From positions 19,491,151 through 19,555,150 of the forward strand of contig OX438755.1 of assembly GCA_949316235.1 (NCBI GenBank): a stretch of 64,000 nucleotides of DNA. Direction: 5' to 3'. Position numbers and translations under genes: made by a program. The DNA is from Oegoconia quadripuncta (lineage: Eukaryota; Arthropoda; Insecta; Lepidoptera; Autostichidae). The notes below the pieces were generated by a model. The model had not been told where the DNA came from and made no database searches. It was given only the letters and a program-made list of their open reading frames with translations. The stretch's first letter is position 1, and each line of letters opens with the position of its first letter. This document shows, one piece after another, positions 31,691-41,013 of the stretch.

Positions 31691-32517
31691 ACAGGGCGTC
31701 CCAAAGTTATGGGACATGAAGGGGAAGTACCTTAAATATTGTAGATAGTGAATTTTGCTCAAAGAAGACTTTATGTTATTTTTAAAAGTTAGTAATTCTG
31801 CATTCATAGATTTTCTAAAAATTACTTGCTTCGGCTGGGAATCGAACCGACTTAAATGTGAAAAAAAAAACACCCTACTTTTATGATGCCAATCGAAAGA
31901 ATAGCTAAAAAATAATAACTCTGCCTAAGTAACATAGTATTTTAAAAGAAAGGAACAACATAAAATGATTGAGTCAAATTTCAAGAAAGTTATTTATTGC
32001 CGACGACGTTCGAAAAGTAGCGATATTATCATTCCAAAGATAGCATTGATTATTCGTAAATAAGTACCCACTTCATAAAATAGGTACTAACATAGTTTTC
32101 CTTATTATAAGTGCACGTGTAGATGAAATGATAACAAGAGGGATCACATTTTGAGCATTTAATTAATTAATTTACAAAAAAATACCTACTTAATTGACTA
32201 CGGCAGTTTCATGTATGTTTTTTATTTGATTAAAATGATTAATTTCACGTTGTTCCTTTCTTTTAAAATACTATGTTACTTAGGCAGAGTTATTATTTTT
32301 TAGCTATTCTTTCGATTGGCATCATAAAAGTAGGGTGTTTTTTTTTTCACATTTGAGTCGGTTCGATTCCCAGCCGAAGCAAATAATTTTTAGAAAATCT
32401 ATGAATGCAGAATTACTAACTTTTAAAAATAACATAAAGTCTTCTTTGAGCAAAATTCACTATCTACGATATTTAAGGTACTTCCCCTTCATGTCCCATA
32501 ACTTTGGGACGCCCTGT
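31691..32517. mobile_element. Large near-perfect inverted repeat (foldback), 827 bp
   Basis: The left arm 31691-31959 begins ACAGGGCGTCCCAAAGTTAT. The right arm 32249-32517 is its inverted copy ending ATAACTTTGGGACGCCCTGT. By eye I count only a handful of differences over 269 bp. The spacer is 289 bp. TA on both sides fits a TA target duplication (CTA|TACAGGG, CCCTGTA|TA). Each arm contains TCGGTTCGATTCCCAGCC, which looks like a Pol III B box. The two short mirror-image open frames (31628-31873 minus, 32335-32586 plus) are by-products of the symmetry, not genes. Confidence 0.8.
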
Positions 32518-32826
32518 ATAGTATTTTCTGTTAGCGTGATAAATGTCTGTCACGAAATTAATAAATATTGTGGAGTCTGCAACTAGTAGAGAGTTTACGA
32601 AGTGTAATGGTGATTAATGCAGTTTTATTTTTATTAGATGTTTATGATATTTTACAAGATTTAACAACGCAATGATAAACGATTTTCCTTTGTAAATATT
32701 GTCCAATTCGATTCAATTAAGAAACCTGAAGCAATACCATACTTTCGAACACGTTAAAACTTATCATGATTTGTAGAAATACAACGTAACCATATAAAGG
32801 AAATGTTTAAGATGGTCTAATAAGAG

Positions 32827-32836
32827 ACTTACTTGC
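32827..32836 (-). other. Splice donor overlapping the stop codon
   Basis: On the minus strand the sequence is GCAAGTAAGT. GTAAGT matches the insect donor consensus at all six intron positions. The in-frame TAA that closes the 1291-codon frame is made of the donor's own bases, so the visible stop is probably intronic. Confidence 0.6.
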
Positions 32837-35800
32837 CAAATAACGGATGCCACAAGTGGTACGACGAGGGGTCGTGCGGATTTGGTGGCAGATGTGGCGG
32901 GACCTCTCCTAGCGGTGTGGTGCTGCCGACCTCTGGCTCCTCACGGCGTCGACCCATCGCAGCGGGCACATTGGACGCCCGCCGCATTCCCGAGGCCGCC
33001 GCCGCAGGTGTTGGCTCCAGTAGATTCTGCAGCGACTTCACAGTAATCCTCGGCCTGGGAGACTCCTGTGAACTCGCACTGCTACTCCTCTGGTAACCCT
33101 GACCCTCCGGCTGCTTCACAGACTGCAGATAGTTATTATTCGGATAGTACGGTGACGTTGGACTCTTCTGCTGTCCTGACATTGGAGATCTCTGACTTCC
33201 CACCATGTTAGGATTGAAATACGGTATTTGAAGGCCGGACAATGGCAAGTTCGGGCGGACGTTCGGATTCATTCCGGGGTACATGTTTTGTAAAAACGGA
33301 TTTTGGTTCATTCGTTGGTTGCTGTTGTAATTGTGTGTAAGAGGGCTTGTCCGTGCTGATGAGTGTGACTTGTTCTGATGATTTTTCGTGGAGTGAACAT
33401 ACGGGTTCTGAACGTCGCTGGTTTTCGACGTCATTTCCTTCATTTGAGCTTCTAATGAATTAGGTTTTGGTCGCTGTGAGGCTGTTGCGTTGGCGTGATT
33501 CATCGCTTCTTGCCACATAGCGAATTGTATCCGATTATCGTAATCTGTCGGAGGCATCGTAGGGAATCCACCTTGGCCCACGAAACGAGATGACGGGTTA
33601 AACATTTGTGATAGGTCGGGATAATTTGGTCCGTTGTAGCCTGAAGAATTTAGGGCTTTTATGAAGTCCATGTTTTGGGAACACGCAGCCATAGCTTCCA
33701 GTTGGCTGATATAAGGCAGCCACAACATCTGATTGAGAGCGGCTGAAGTCGCGGCATCGATATCGCCCGCTAGCGCGTCCATTGATGGTATAGGTTTGGG
33801 TTGACTCGTCTGATCAGTCTGCGTTGTAGGCATTTGTTCCGTACTTAACGAACTCTTCGTCCCCTCTGATGTACTTTCATTAGAATTCGATGACTCTGAC
33901 TTTTTGTTGGAATCAATTTCTAAAATATTCTCTAATTGGGCCAATGAAATGAGAAATACATCTGGATCTTCTAATAGACCAGGAACCGCAAAGGCTGCAG
34001 GTAGTCTTAGTTCCGGTCTCTGTATCAGTAATGCAGGTATTTCCCGGGCGGGAGCAGCGAGGATATGATTTAATTTGTCTTTTGGGACTAGTAATGGATC
34101 GGGGATGTTGAAATCCGGACTTGTCTTTAAAACTTGTAGTTGTTTTAAAGCCAGTCTGGCTTCCTCACACGATTTGTGGGTGCCGCTGCCTTTTTTTTTC
34201 TTTATCAATTCCGATATTAGATCGTCACTACACTTATTGAATAACTTACTAAGTTTAGCGAAATTTTCATTGGCTTCGCCTCTTATTCGTTTCTCCTGTG
34301 GCTCTCCGTATTCTTTATTCATCTTTTTCATTTCATCTGAACAACTAGTGACTGTAGGACTCGCAGACTTCCTATGTTTACCTAAACTTATCGAATCGCA
34401 GTGCTGTTTCGTGATTGTTACTTCTGACGTATACATTTTTGGGGACGGCGATGACAGTAGAGATTCTAAGAACAATGTTTGTTTACTTTTAGTTGGTGGC
34501 ACAGTGAATATTTCCGGCGACGATGGCACAGCTGGGATGCCGCTCGGTTGTGGTGATTGCATCGCATCGGATTCCCTCGAGGGCGCTCGCGGTATGTCTA
34601 TTCGTCTCGGCGAGGCATGCGGAGTAGGTAAGTTTCTATGCACACTTAAATCTTTAGGTTGTTCATCGCTCTTCTCCGATAAATTATCTTCGGTAGCGTT
34701 TGTCGTCTCAGCAACACTGGCTCTAGCTGCGCGAGTCCTGGGTTTCTTCATGCTTTTTGCGCTTAAATCAGTGGCCACTAATTCTACGCCGTTCGAGTCA
34801 TCAAGATCTGGGCTGGCAACACGTGTTTCATCCATATTATCGGACATATCCTCAATTTTAATATCTATGTCAGGACTAATCTCACTAATGGATGTTTCAC
34901 TAGGAACTGTGGGTTCCCTTTGTTCTGGTAATGACTGCTGCTGATCTTCAAATATTTTTTCCACGTAAATGCCAGTATTAGTATCAGGTACAGATTCAGT
35001 ATACATTGCGTTTGTAGCTTCGACGCCGTTTTCTATCCTCTTTTGGGCGTCCGTATCATAATCTACGTGGTTAACATTATTGATTTCCGATTGAGAGTTC
35101 AATGCTTGCAACGGACATTCCATCGAGTCCTGGGGCGCAAATACTTCATCACTCATATAAGTCTGTTCCACTGTCTGTTGATGTTCCGGGGGAGGAAGGT
35201 GCTCGCCTAATTGATGTAAATGGAGAAGGCCCTGGGCGGCGGTCATACTGCTCCGGCCCGGGGACTCCAATGACTGTTCCAGGCTGTCAATAATATCAGT
35301 GACCGGCGCACTGTCCAGCAGCATGTCGTTCTCCTCCTGAGCGCATTGGACCCGATTTTCCACGCAGCCCTTTTCAACGAGAGATTCGATCAGACTCTCA
35401 TCGTCATTCCCGGCCGACTCATTCAGGTAGTGCACTTCCTCGATCGTATCGAAGAGATTTTCATGTACAGACAGGTCGTTCTGATAGACTTCCTCCGGTT
35501 GCTCGACGGCCACGCCATGCAACTTCCGTTCGAAGAATATGCCGTTGTCCTTGGGCTCGCCGAGGTCGAAGGACATGACGTCCCGAGCGACCTCCTCCTC
35601 CGGCAGGAACGCGTACTGCTCGCCGCTAGGTTCCAGCTCGAGGAGGTCCGAGCCGCGTTGTTGGTTGAACTCGAGCTCGGCGACCGCGAGCAAGTTGTCC
35701 AGCGGCGTCGGCTCCGCGGGCGCTGGTAGGTTGGGCGGCGCCAGCTCCGTGAGCGCCGGCAAGTTGGGCGGCGTCGGCTCCGTGAGCGCCGGCAGGATGG

Positions 35801-36704
35801 GCAGCGTCGGCTCCTCGGGCGCCGGTGGGTTGGGTGACGTCGGCTCCACGGGCGCCGGTGGGTTGGGTGGCGTCGGCTCCACGGGCAACGGTGGGTTGGG
35901 TGGCGTAGGCTCCGCGGGCGTCGGTGGATTGGGCGGCGTCGGCTCCGCGGGCGCCAGCGGGCTGGGCGGCGTCGGCGGGGGCGACAGCGGCGGTGACGGC
36001 GGCGGCGTCGGCTGCGCCGAGCGCGGCAGCGCGATCGTGTGAGAAGGAATGTGGGACTCCAGGTCGGGCGCCGGCCACGTAGGCTTGCGCCTGCGCCGCT
36101 CGTTTTCCTCCAGAAGAGGTGTCTCGGACGCAGGCGGCTCGGGCGCGGCAGGCTTGGGCGTGGCCGGCTCGAGCACGGGCAGCTCGGGCACTGGCGGCTC
36201 GAGCGCGAGTTGCTCGGACGCGGTCGGTTCGAGCACGAGCGCGGGAGGCTCGGGCCAGAGCGGCTCGAGCACGGGCTCGAGTTGCTGGGACGCGAGCAGT
36301 TCGGGCACGAGCACGGATGGTTCAGAAGCGGGAGGGTCGGGCGCAGGCGCAGGCTCCGAAGGCCGGTGCAAGCGAATAGAATTGTAGATCTCGGTGCGCG
36401 GGATCACACGCCAACCGTGGAGGGTGCGCGCTATACGTATTCGATTGCGTGAGTCGTAGTCCTCGCAGCGAACCTCCTGCACGGTGCCGTCGCGCTGTCG
36501 CGCCCAAAGGAAAACGGGGCGCAGGCGCGGGCGCGGGAGGCGCGGCACTCGTGGCAGGCTGCGCGCGCGATGAGAGGGACCTGAAGACGCGGGACGGGCA
36601 GGCGCGCTGGTGGCTCGAGCATGGGCGCGGGGGCGGGACGGGCGGGCGGCGCGAGGCTCGCCGCCGCCGCCTGGCGCCCGCGGACACACTGCGGCGCGCC
36701 GCAC
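32829..36704 (-). CDS. Large exon of a Pro-rich nuclear co-regulator-like protein
   Basis: Open for up to 1291 codons, by far the longest frame. I do not recognise the protein and see no enzymatic domain. Order: a short basic segment with RDGTVQEVRC and EDYDSRNRIRIARTLHGWRV (residues 71-100); Pro/Glu-rich sequence (115-340) with 11-residue EPTPPNPP repeats; an acidic middle; DLS motifs at about 642 (ATDLS) and 681 (PKDLS), the CtBP-binding type, with a basic KKPRTRAARA between; LxxLL at about 745 (LESLL) and 1225 (LQNLL); a Leu/Pro-rich segment before 950; and an Asn/Pro/Ser-rich end. The TAA stop lies inside GCAA|GTAAGT (32827-32836), so the exon probably splices at 32833 and the protein continues. 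The N-terminus is uncertain: TTTTCCTTTGGGCGCGACAG ends at 36495 and looks like a splice acceptor, so the first 70 codons may not be coding. LxxLL plus DLS motifs suggest a transcription co-regulator (inference). Confidence 0.8.
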   Translation of the reverse strand: MRRAAVCPRAPGGGGEPRAARPSRPRAHARATSAPARPASSGPSHRARSLPRVPRLPRPRLRPVFLWARQRDGTVQEVRCEDYDSRNRIRIARTLHGWRVIPRTEIYNSIRLHRPSEPAPAPDPPASEPSVLVPELLASQQLEPVLEPLWPEPPALVLEPTASEQLALEPPVPELPVLEPATPKPAAPEPPASETPLLEENERRRRKPTWPAPDLESHIPSHTIALPRSAQPTPPPSPPLSPPPTPPSPLAPAEPTPPNPPTPAEPTPPNPPLPVEPTPPNPPAPVEPTSPNPPAPEEPTLPILPALTEPTPPNLPALTELAPPNLPAPAEPTPLDNLLAVAELEFNQQRGSDLLELEPSGEQYAFLPEEEVARDVMSFDLGEPKDNGIFFERKLHGVAVEQPEEVYQNDLSVHENLFDTIEEVHYLNESAGNDDESLIESLVEKGCVENRVQCAQEENDMLLDSAPVTDIIDSLEQSLESPGRSSMTAAQGLLHLHQLGEHLPPPEHQQTVEQTYMSDEVFAPQDSMECPLQALNSQSEINNVNHVDYDTDAQKRIENGVEATNAMYTESVPDTNTGIYVEKIFEDQQQSLPEQREPTVPSETSISEISPDIDIKIEDMSDNMDETRVASPDLDDSNGVELVATDLSAKSMKKPRTRAARASVAETTNATEDNLSEKSDEQPKDLSVHRNLPTPHASPRRIDIPRAPSRESDAMQSPQPSGIPAVPSSPEIFTVPPTKSKQTLFLESLLSSPSPKMYTSEVTITKQHCDSISLGKHRKSASPTVTSCSDEMKKMNKEYGEPQEKRIRGEANENFAKLSKLFNKCSDDLISELIKKKKGSGTHKSCEEARLALKQLQVLKTSPDFNIPDPLLVPKDKLNHILAAPAREIPALLIQRPELRLPAAFAVPGLLEDPDVFLISLAQLENILEIDSNKKSESSNSNESTSEGTKSSLSTEQMPTTQTDQTSQPKPIPSMDALAGDIDAATSAALNQMLWLPYISQLEAMAACSQNMDFIKALNSSGYNGPNYPDLSQMFNPSSRFVGQGGFPTMPPTDYDNRIQFAMWQEAMNHANATASQRPKPNSLEAQMKEMTSKTSDVQNPYVHSTKNHQNKSHSSARTSPLTHNYNSNQRMNQNPFLQNMYPGMNPNVRPNLPLSGLQIPYFNPNMVGSQRSPMSGQQKSPTSPYYPNNNYLQSVKQPEGQGYQRSSSASSQESPRPRITVKSLQNLLEPTPAAAASGMRRASNVPAAMGRRREEPEVGSTTPLGEVPPHLPPNPHDPSSYHLWHPLFGK
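35705..35970 (-). repeat. 33-bp coding minisatellite, about 8 units
   Basis: The word GGCTCC recurs at 35710, 35776, 35809, 35842, 35875, 35908 and 35941, i.e. every 33 bases (the unit at 35743 reads CAGCTCC). It encodes 11-residue units of the form EPTPPNPPxPx. The right-hand units (35820-35960) are more alike than the left-hand ones. The GC-rich repeat keeps other frames open on both strands, producing the Ala/Gly-rich overlapping frames that I do not call. Confidence 0.8.
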
Positions 36705-36930
36705 ACCGGCACTGCGACGACCGCGCGGACGCGGCCCCGAGGATCACTGCCGGCGAGCGTTGCCGCGCCGCGCTCCGCCCCGCCCCGCCCCACGATCGAT
36801 ACCCGCCCCGCCCCCCCGCGCCCGCACCCGCATGTAAACACCCCGCCCTCCGCGGGCCCCGGCTCCCAGCGCCGCTTACGGGCCCGGTGTTGCCGGCGCG
36901 AGGGAAAACTCGTAGCCCCGTAGAGCCACG
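36450..36930. promoter_or_regulatory. GC-rich, CpG-dense block upstream of the large exon
   Basis: Composition rises to well over 70% GC with many CG dinucleotides and short G/C runs (e.g. GCGGGGGCGGGACGGGCGGG), in a window otherwise around 35% GC. It lies at the 5' side of the minus-strand exon. It may be its promoter and 5' untranslated region, or an upstream GC-rich exon and intron end. No TATA box or defined initiator is evident. Confidence 0.4.
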
Positions 36931-37275
36931 AATTTTCCGGAACATGTATGTAGGTTTGAATATTCGCAGTTTGATAATTTCTCATATCCAAATTAGCTAA
37001 CTATAGATTAGGTTGAATACATGTTTTAGATAGGTAGAAGCCAACATAGTTACAAAATTTAATTACAAATGTACAATTACAAATACATACAAAAATATTA
37101 TTTCAGTGTTTCGAAGTTGTAATTTTATGTTATTGTAGACTATAATAAAATAACGTGATCCCAAAATATTCCGGGACACAGAATTTCCTATTTGGTTTGA
37201 TATTTCCACCGTGATCCATATTAAACCAATAAATAAAACTCGTCCATGTTTCTACAGACTTCAAGGATGTTAATG
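36931..37275. other. AT-rich flank, nothing recognised
   Basis: Composition falls back to AT-rich immediately after the GC block. No gene or repeat was recognised. Confidence 0.3.
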
Positions 37276-37692
37276 TTAGGTCTTTACCTATGAAATTGGA
37301 GATTTTTTCTTCGTTAATCATAATGTACCAACTCCTACGATTATAGTAATAAATTGTTAAGACGTTATTCCTCTAAATTGTGACCTTAATGAACCAGAAA
37401 ATTAATTTAATCAAGAAGGACATGCTATACTATTTGTATAAATTGATTTGTATTTTTATTGTTTAGTGAAGGACAGGCTAATTTTAATTTAGGTGATACA
37501 ATTTATGCTATTTTACCAACTAATTTACTTACCCTAATCATTGCAAATAAATGTATTCTATTGTATTCTATTCCATTCTATTTTATATAGCTATTTCCAA
37601 ATTCGTTTTTTATTTGGAATATTCATATTCTATATTTTCATGGTTTCACATGAAATATTTTTTAATGTCTGAGCTAAATCACACAATATTAA
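37276..37692 (-). mobile_element. Mariner-ended MITE, family B, broken in two
   Basis: 'TTAGGTCTTTACCTATGAAA' to 'CCTACGATTATAG' (37276-37342) is one end. 'TTTCCAAATTCGTTTTTTAT' to 'GAGCTAAATCACACAAT' (37588-37692) is the following body. About 245 bp of unrelated AT-rich sequence with an (ATTCT)n tail, probably a LINE fragment, splits them. The other end is missing. Confidence 0.55.
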
Positions 37693-38184
37693 CACAAATG
37701 ATCTCTTTTGTTTATTGTTTCCATATTCAAATTGTCTTACTATACTTGTAAATGCTATTTATTAAGAAAACTAATTTAAAAAAATACATGGCTTCTTAGT
37801 CCACTGACTTTTTTCCCGAAGTATAAACATCGATTGACTAATGTGTTACTTACATAATTTTTAATAGAACTGAATGTACCTACATCTATATATGTCTAAG
37901 GAATGTAAAGATCATCTTTTTATTTAACATAACATAAAACATATTTATAGTGCACAAAAATATTACATTTCGATGGAGTCGGCTCCTGACCTGTGAGAGA
38001 CAGGTCTTAATGTCAGCAGACAGTTCCTCTCCACACAGAGTAGACAATTAAATTGTGCTAATGCCTTTAGAGTATTAACTTGTACAAAAGAAATTACAAA
38101 TTAAAGTCTTCCAACAGGTTAGGTTATTTTGTAATAATCCATATGACGTTGACGTAACAATGGTTACATACTTATACTTTATTA
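37693..38184. other. Intergenic, nothing recognised
   Basis: No gene or repeat was recognised. Confidence 0.3.
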
Positions 38185-38321
38185 TTTTTTTTTTTTTATG
38201 CACAACGGATTGGTACTTGACTTCAATCACACCTGATGTTAAGTGAAGATGAGGGCGAAGGTGCAAGCGTACTGACCAGGAAACCCCAACACATTTGGGG
38301 GACTGGCTATCTTATCTCTGA
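38185..38321 (-). mobile_element. SINE family A, 5'-truncated
   Basis: T-run, ATGCACAACGGATTGG, TCACACCTGATGTTAAGTGA and CCCCAACACATTTGGGGGAC, ending TATCTCTGA. The tRNA-like head is absent. Confidence 0.7.
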
Positions 38322-38569
38322 AATTAATTTTGACATACATATAATAATATGCAGATGTTTAATTTCTATCTTACTTTGTTCATTTTGTGACTTAACAATA
38401 TTTTAACATTATATTTATATTAAATAATCTAGTAATTCTACAAATCTTTAAGATGTATGTGTATAGTTATTGTTTTATGTTTGACAATCACTTTTATTTT
38501 AGAAATCATAAATTTACGGAACTGTATGTATGACTTGATATTGTAAAAGTGAACTAAATAAATCTAATC

Positions 38570-38810
38570 TAATCATACTAATCCCAACTAATATCATAAA
38601 TGCGAAAGTTTGTGTGTGTATGTCTGTATGTATGTTTGTTTGTTACCTCTTCACGCCTATACAGCTGGACGGATTTGGATGACATTTGGTGGGTAGACAG
38701 ATTAGGACCTGGATTAACATATAGGCTAATTTTTTTGCTAAACCGATTTTGATGAATTCTTCCACGCGGACGAAGTCGCGGGCGGACATACTTGTAATAA
38801 TATAATAAAT
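38570..38810 (-). mobile_element. Lep1/Helitron-like repeat, minus strand
   Basis: 'AATGCGAAAGTTTGTGTGTG', 'GTTACCTCTTCACGCCTATA', 'GACGGATTTGGATGACATTT' and 'GCGGACGAAGTCGCGGGCGG' give a nearly complete copy with a (TATG)n stretch. The minus-strand frame 38578-38859 is this repeat read through, not a gene. Confidence 0.65.
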
Positions 38811-38814
38811 TTGT

Positions 38815-39060
38815 ACTCAAAATCAAAAATGCTTTATTTTTTAGGTACACAGGGTACACTTAAAATAGTCAGATTTTACATTTTTTAAGCTACTGCTTGT
38901 TCAAAAGGCAATTTTCCCCTGAGAAGAACAAGCAAGAAACTAGAGAGGTTGCTTTTATATGACAAAATTGTTAATTATTATTTTATATTATAATATTTCA
39001 TTATTAATTGTGAAATAGCCTGGTTATGCGAACGGGCTGTTTATGTCCATGAATGTTTAT
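38815..39060 (-). mobile_element. LINE 3' tail, minus strand
   Basis: 'TCAAAATCAAAAATGCTTTA' (reversed TTTTGA repeats) then 'CCCTGAGAAGAACAAGCAAG' is the same 3' region as at 14395-14510 in the opposite orientation, including the TATTTCA..ATTAATTGTGAAATAGC hairpin beyond. Confidence 0.55.
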
Positions 39061-39268
39061 CATCTAAATAATCTGATATTTTATAATATGCTTTCTTAAT
39101 AAGTGTCTGTTTTATAGTATCTTTAAATTTATATATACTATATAATAATACTTGTATTTATCTTTATTTCTTTGTGTAAACTCATATTCAAGATCGAGAT
39201 CTTCTGACACAAGTGTTTACACACTTACTACAAGGAGATCTCAACAATATAACATTTATAATAATATT
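39061..39268. other. AT-rich, nothing recognised
   Basis: No gene or repeat was recognised. Confidence 0.3.
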
Positions 39269-39310
39269 TAACAATAATGAAGTTGTGAATTCACAACTTC
39301 ATTATTGTTA
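39269..39310. repeat. Perfect 42-bp palindrome
   Basis: The 42 bases equal their own reverse complement with no spacer. The centre is GTTGTGAATTCACAAC and the ends are TAACAATAAT / ATTATTGTTA. No known transposon end flanks it. Confidence 0.9.
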
Positions 39311-39397
39311 CGTAATTCATAAAATTATCCAAACTCCAGACGAGAAATTTTTCGTACTCATCTTACACACGGCCTGTTTGTTTAATACTTACTAAAT

Positions 39398-39447
39398 ATA
39401 TAAATAAATTAAATTAACTTATTTAATTTATTTATTTATATATACGA
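39398..39447. repeat. Second AT-rich inverted repeat
   Basis: TATATAAATAAATTAAAT and ATTTAATTTATTTATTTATA face each other across TAACTT with one 4-base slip. It lies about 90 bp from the 42-bp palindrome. Confidence 0.7.
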
Positions 39448-39834
39448 GTACTTACTTGATTTGACATTATAATGTCTTATATCTTTACATTTCCGTTTCA
39501 AGTAGAAGGTTTGAATGAAGTATAAGTACTTACGTAGTACGATTCACACACATTTAGAAACAGAAAACTCTTGTTAAAATCTCGACCCCTAAAATCTGTC
39601 AAAGGGTTTGGTAACTCAAGGCGAGAAACATTAATTTTACGATTTTTCAGAAATCACAAAAAAATACATCGATGTCAAAATTCTTTATTTCTTGAGTAGG
39701 TACACAAAGTTACAGTAACAGTAAAAGAATAAACAGTTATAAAAAGAACAATTTATTATTGTTAACACTTATTATTGCATATAAGTTTTCCTATACATGT
39801 ACTTTGAACAAACATATACACATACAATAGGCGA
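39448..39834. other. Intergenic, nothing recognised
   Basis: No gene was recognised. 'GTCAAAATTCTTTATTTCTT' near 39674 may be a reversed LINE tail. Confidence 0.3.
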
Positions 39835-40025
39835 GCTTATCTCTATGAAAATTTCATCAAAATCCGTTTAGTAAAAAAATTAGCCTATATGTTAATCCAG
39901 GTCCTAATCTGTCTACCAATCAAATTTCATCCAAATCCGTCCAGCCGTTTGGGCGTGAAGAGGTAAGAAACATACACACAAACTTTCGCGTTTATAATAA
40001 GTACTAGTAGGGATTAGTAGGGATT
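39835..40025 (+). mobile_element. Lep1/Helitron-like repeat
   Basis: 'TTTCATCAAAATCCGTTTAG', 'GTTAATCCAGGTCCTAATCT', 'CAAATTTCATCCAAATCCGT', 'GCGTGAAGAGGTAAGAAACA' and 'AACTTTCGCGTTTATAATAA' occur in the normal order. Confidence 0.65.
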
Positions 40026-40062
40026 TATTTCATTATTCTTAATAACATCAGCCACTGCTTTA

Positions 40063-40356
40063 TTAACCAACTTCAAAAAGGGGGGTTTCAGTTCGGTTGT
40101 ATTTTTTTTTAATTTCTTTTTTACGTTTGTTACCTCAGAACTCAGTCATTTATGAACCGGTTTGGAAAATTCTTTTTTTATTTAATAGGACATACTTCCA
40201 GGGTGGTGCCATGTCCATCAAAATACTGTTCTGATGATGGAATCTTTGAGAAATTGAGGGAATCCTCACATATAGGCTACTTATAGCGATTTTGATATTT
40301 ACGCCAACGAGTCAGGAAGTGGAATCTGATTGAAATAGGTTGCTTTGCCAATTTTT
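40063..40356. repeat. Dispersed insect repeat 'AACTTCAAAAAGG...'
   Basis: 'CCAACTTCAAAAAGGGGGGT', 'CAGTCATTTATGAACCGGTT' and 'TGGAAAATTCTTTTTTTATT' belong to a repeat I have seen described in insect introns, but its class is not certain. No other copy was found here. It has no coding capacity. Confidence 0.35.
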
Positions 40357-40580
40357 GACGGTTAAAATCATCATCTCAGCTCGTAAACATCCCACTGCAG
40401 TGATATAGGCCTTCCCTCGTATAATGAGGGAGTATGGGCGTTAGTCCACCACGCCCCGGCCCAATCCTAATTAAATCAAATTTAAACACTTATTAGTACA
40501 TGGCCTGCCTGGGAAGCGAACCTGGACCTCCTAAATTGGGAGGTTAAGCCGCTTAATCGCTGAGCCTCCGACGCTAAAGC
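40357..40580 (-). mobile_element. tRNA-headed SINE of another family
   Basis: On the minus strand it reads GGAGGCTCAGCGATTAAGCG (A-box region), then GGTCCAGGTTCGCTTCCCAG (B box), then 'GGGCCGGGGCGTGGTGGACT' and 'ACGCCCATACTCCCTCATTA', ending 'CTGAGATGATGATTTTAACC'. This layout is typical of insect tRNA-derived SINEs and is distinct from families A, D and E. A distant relative of its tail may lie at 46200-46340. Confidence 0.6.
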
Positions 40581-40613
40581 ACATGAACGAGCTTTACGCT
40601 TATCATGCAAATA

Positions 40614-41013
40614 TTGGGTCTTTACCTACGAAGTTGGAGTTTTTTTTCTGCGTTAATCATATGTACCAATTCCTGCGATTTTCATAGCTATATCCAAATT
40701 TGTTTTTTATTTGGAAAGGTTTCACATTAAATATTTTTTAATTTCTGGGCTAAATCACATAATAAGAAAAATTTAAACATAGCTCTTTTCATGTGCTTCC
40801 CATAATCATTTCTTAGATTCGCTGAAACTTTTATAAAGCGGTTACTTTTAAAAATTAACGCTGCCTATACTTAACTTAATGTTAGCCGATAATACACACA
40901 AAGTTTAGCTAAATTTGGATTTGCCGTTCCCAAAAAAAAAAAAAATGTTTGTATGGAGAAAACAGTCTTAATGAAATTCTTCATACAAAACGCCAATTTC
41001 ATAGGTAAGGTAC
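40614..41013 (-). mobile_element. Mariner-ended MITE, family B
   Basis: Left end TTGGGTCTTTACCTACGAAG, right end ATTTCATAGGTAAGGTACTT, with all internal blocks. The final bases of the right terminus are altered (GGTAC instead of GGACC). 400 bp, no open frame. Confidence 0.75.

Noticed and set aside
31628..32586. Two nearly identical small proteins on opposite strands
   Set aside because: They are mirror images created by the arms of the large inverted repeat and have no family resemblance.
34075..34944. 289-codon open frame on the plus strand
   Set aside because: It lies wholly opposite the 1291-codon minus-strand exon, and its Ser/Leu-rich content reflects the complement of that coding sequence.
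35539..37000. Several long Gly/Ala/Arg-rich open frames on both strands
   Set aside because: They arise from GC-rich repeats and the CpG-rich block where stop codons are rare. Composition is extreme and none has a domain.
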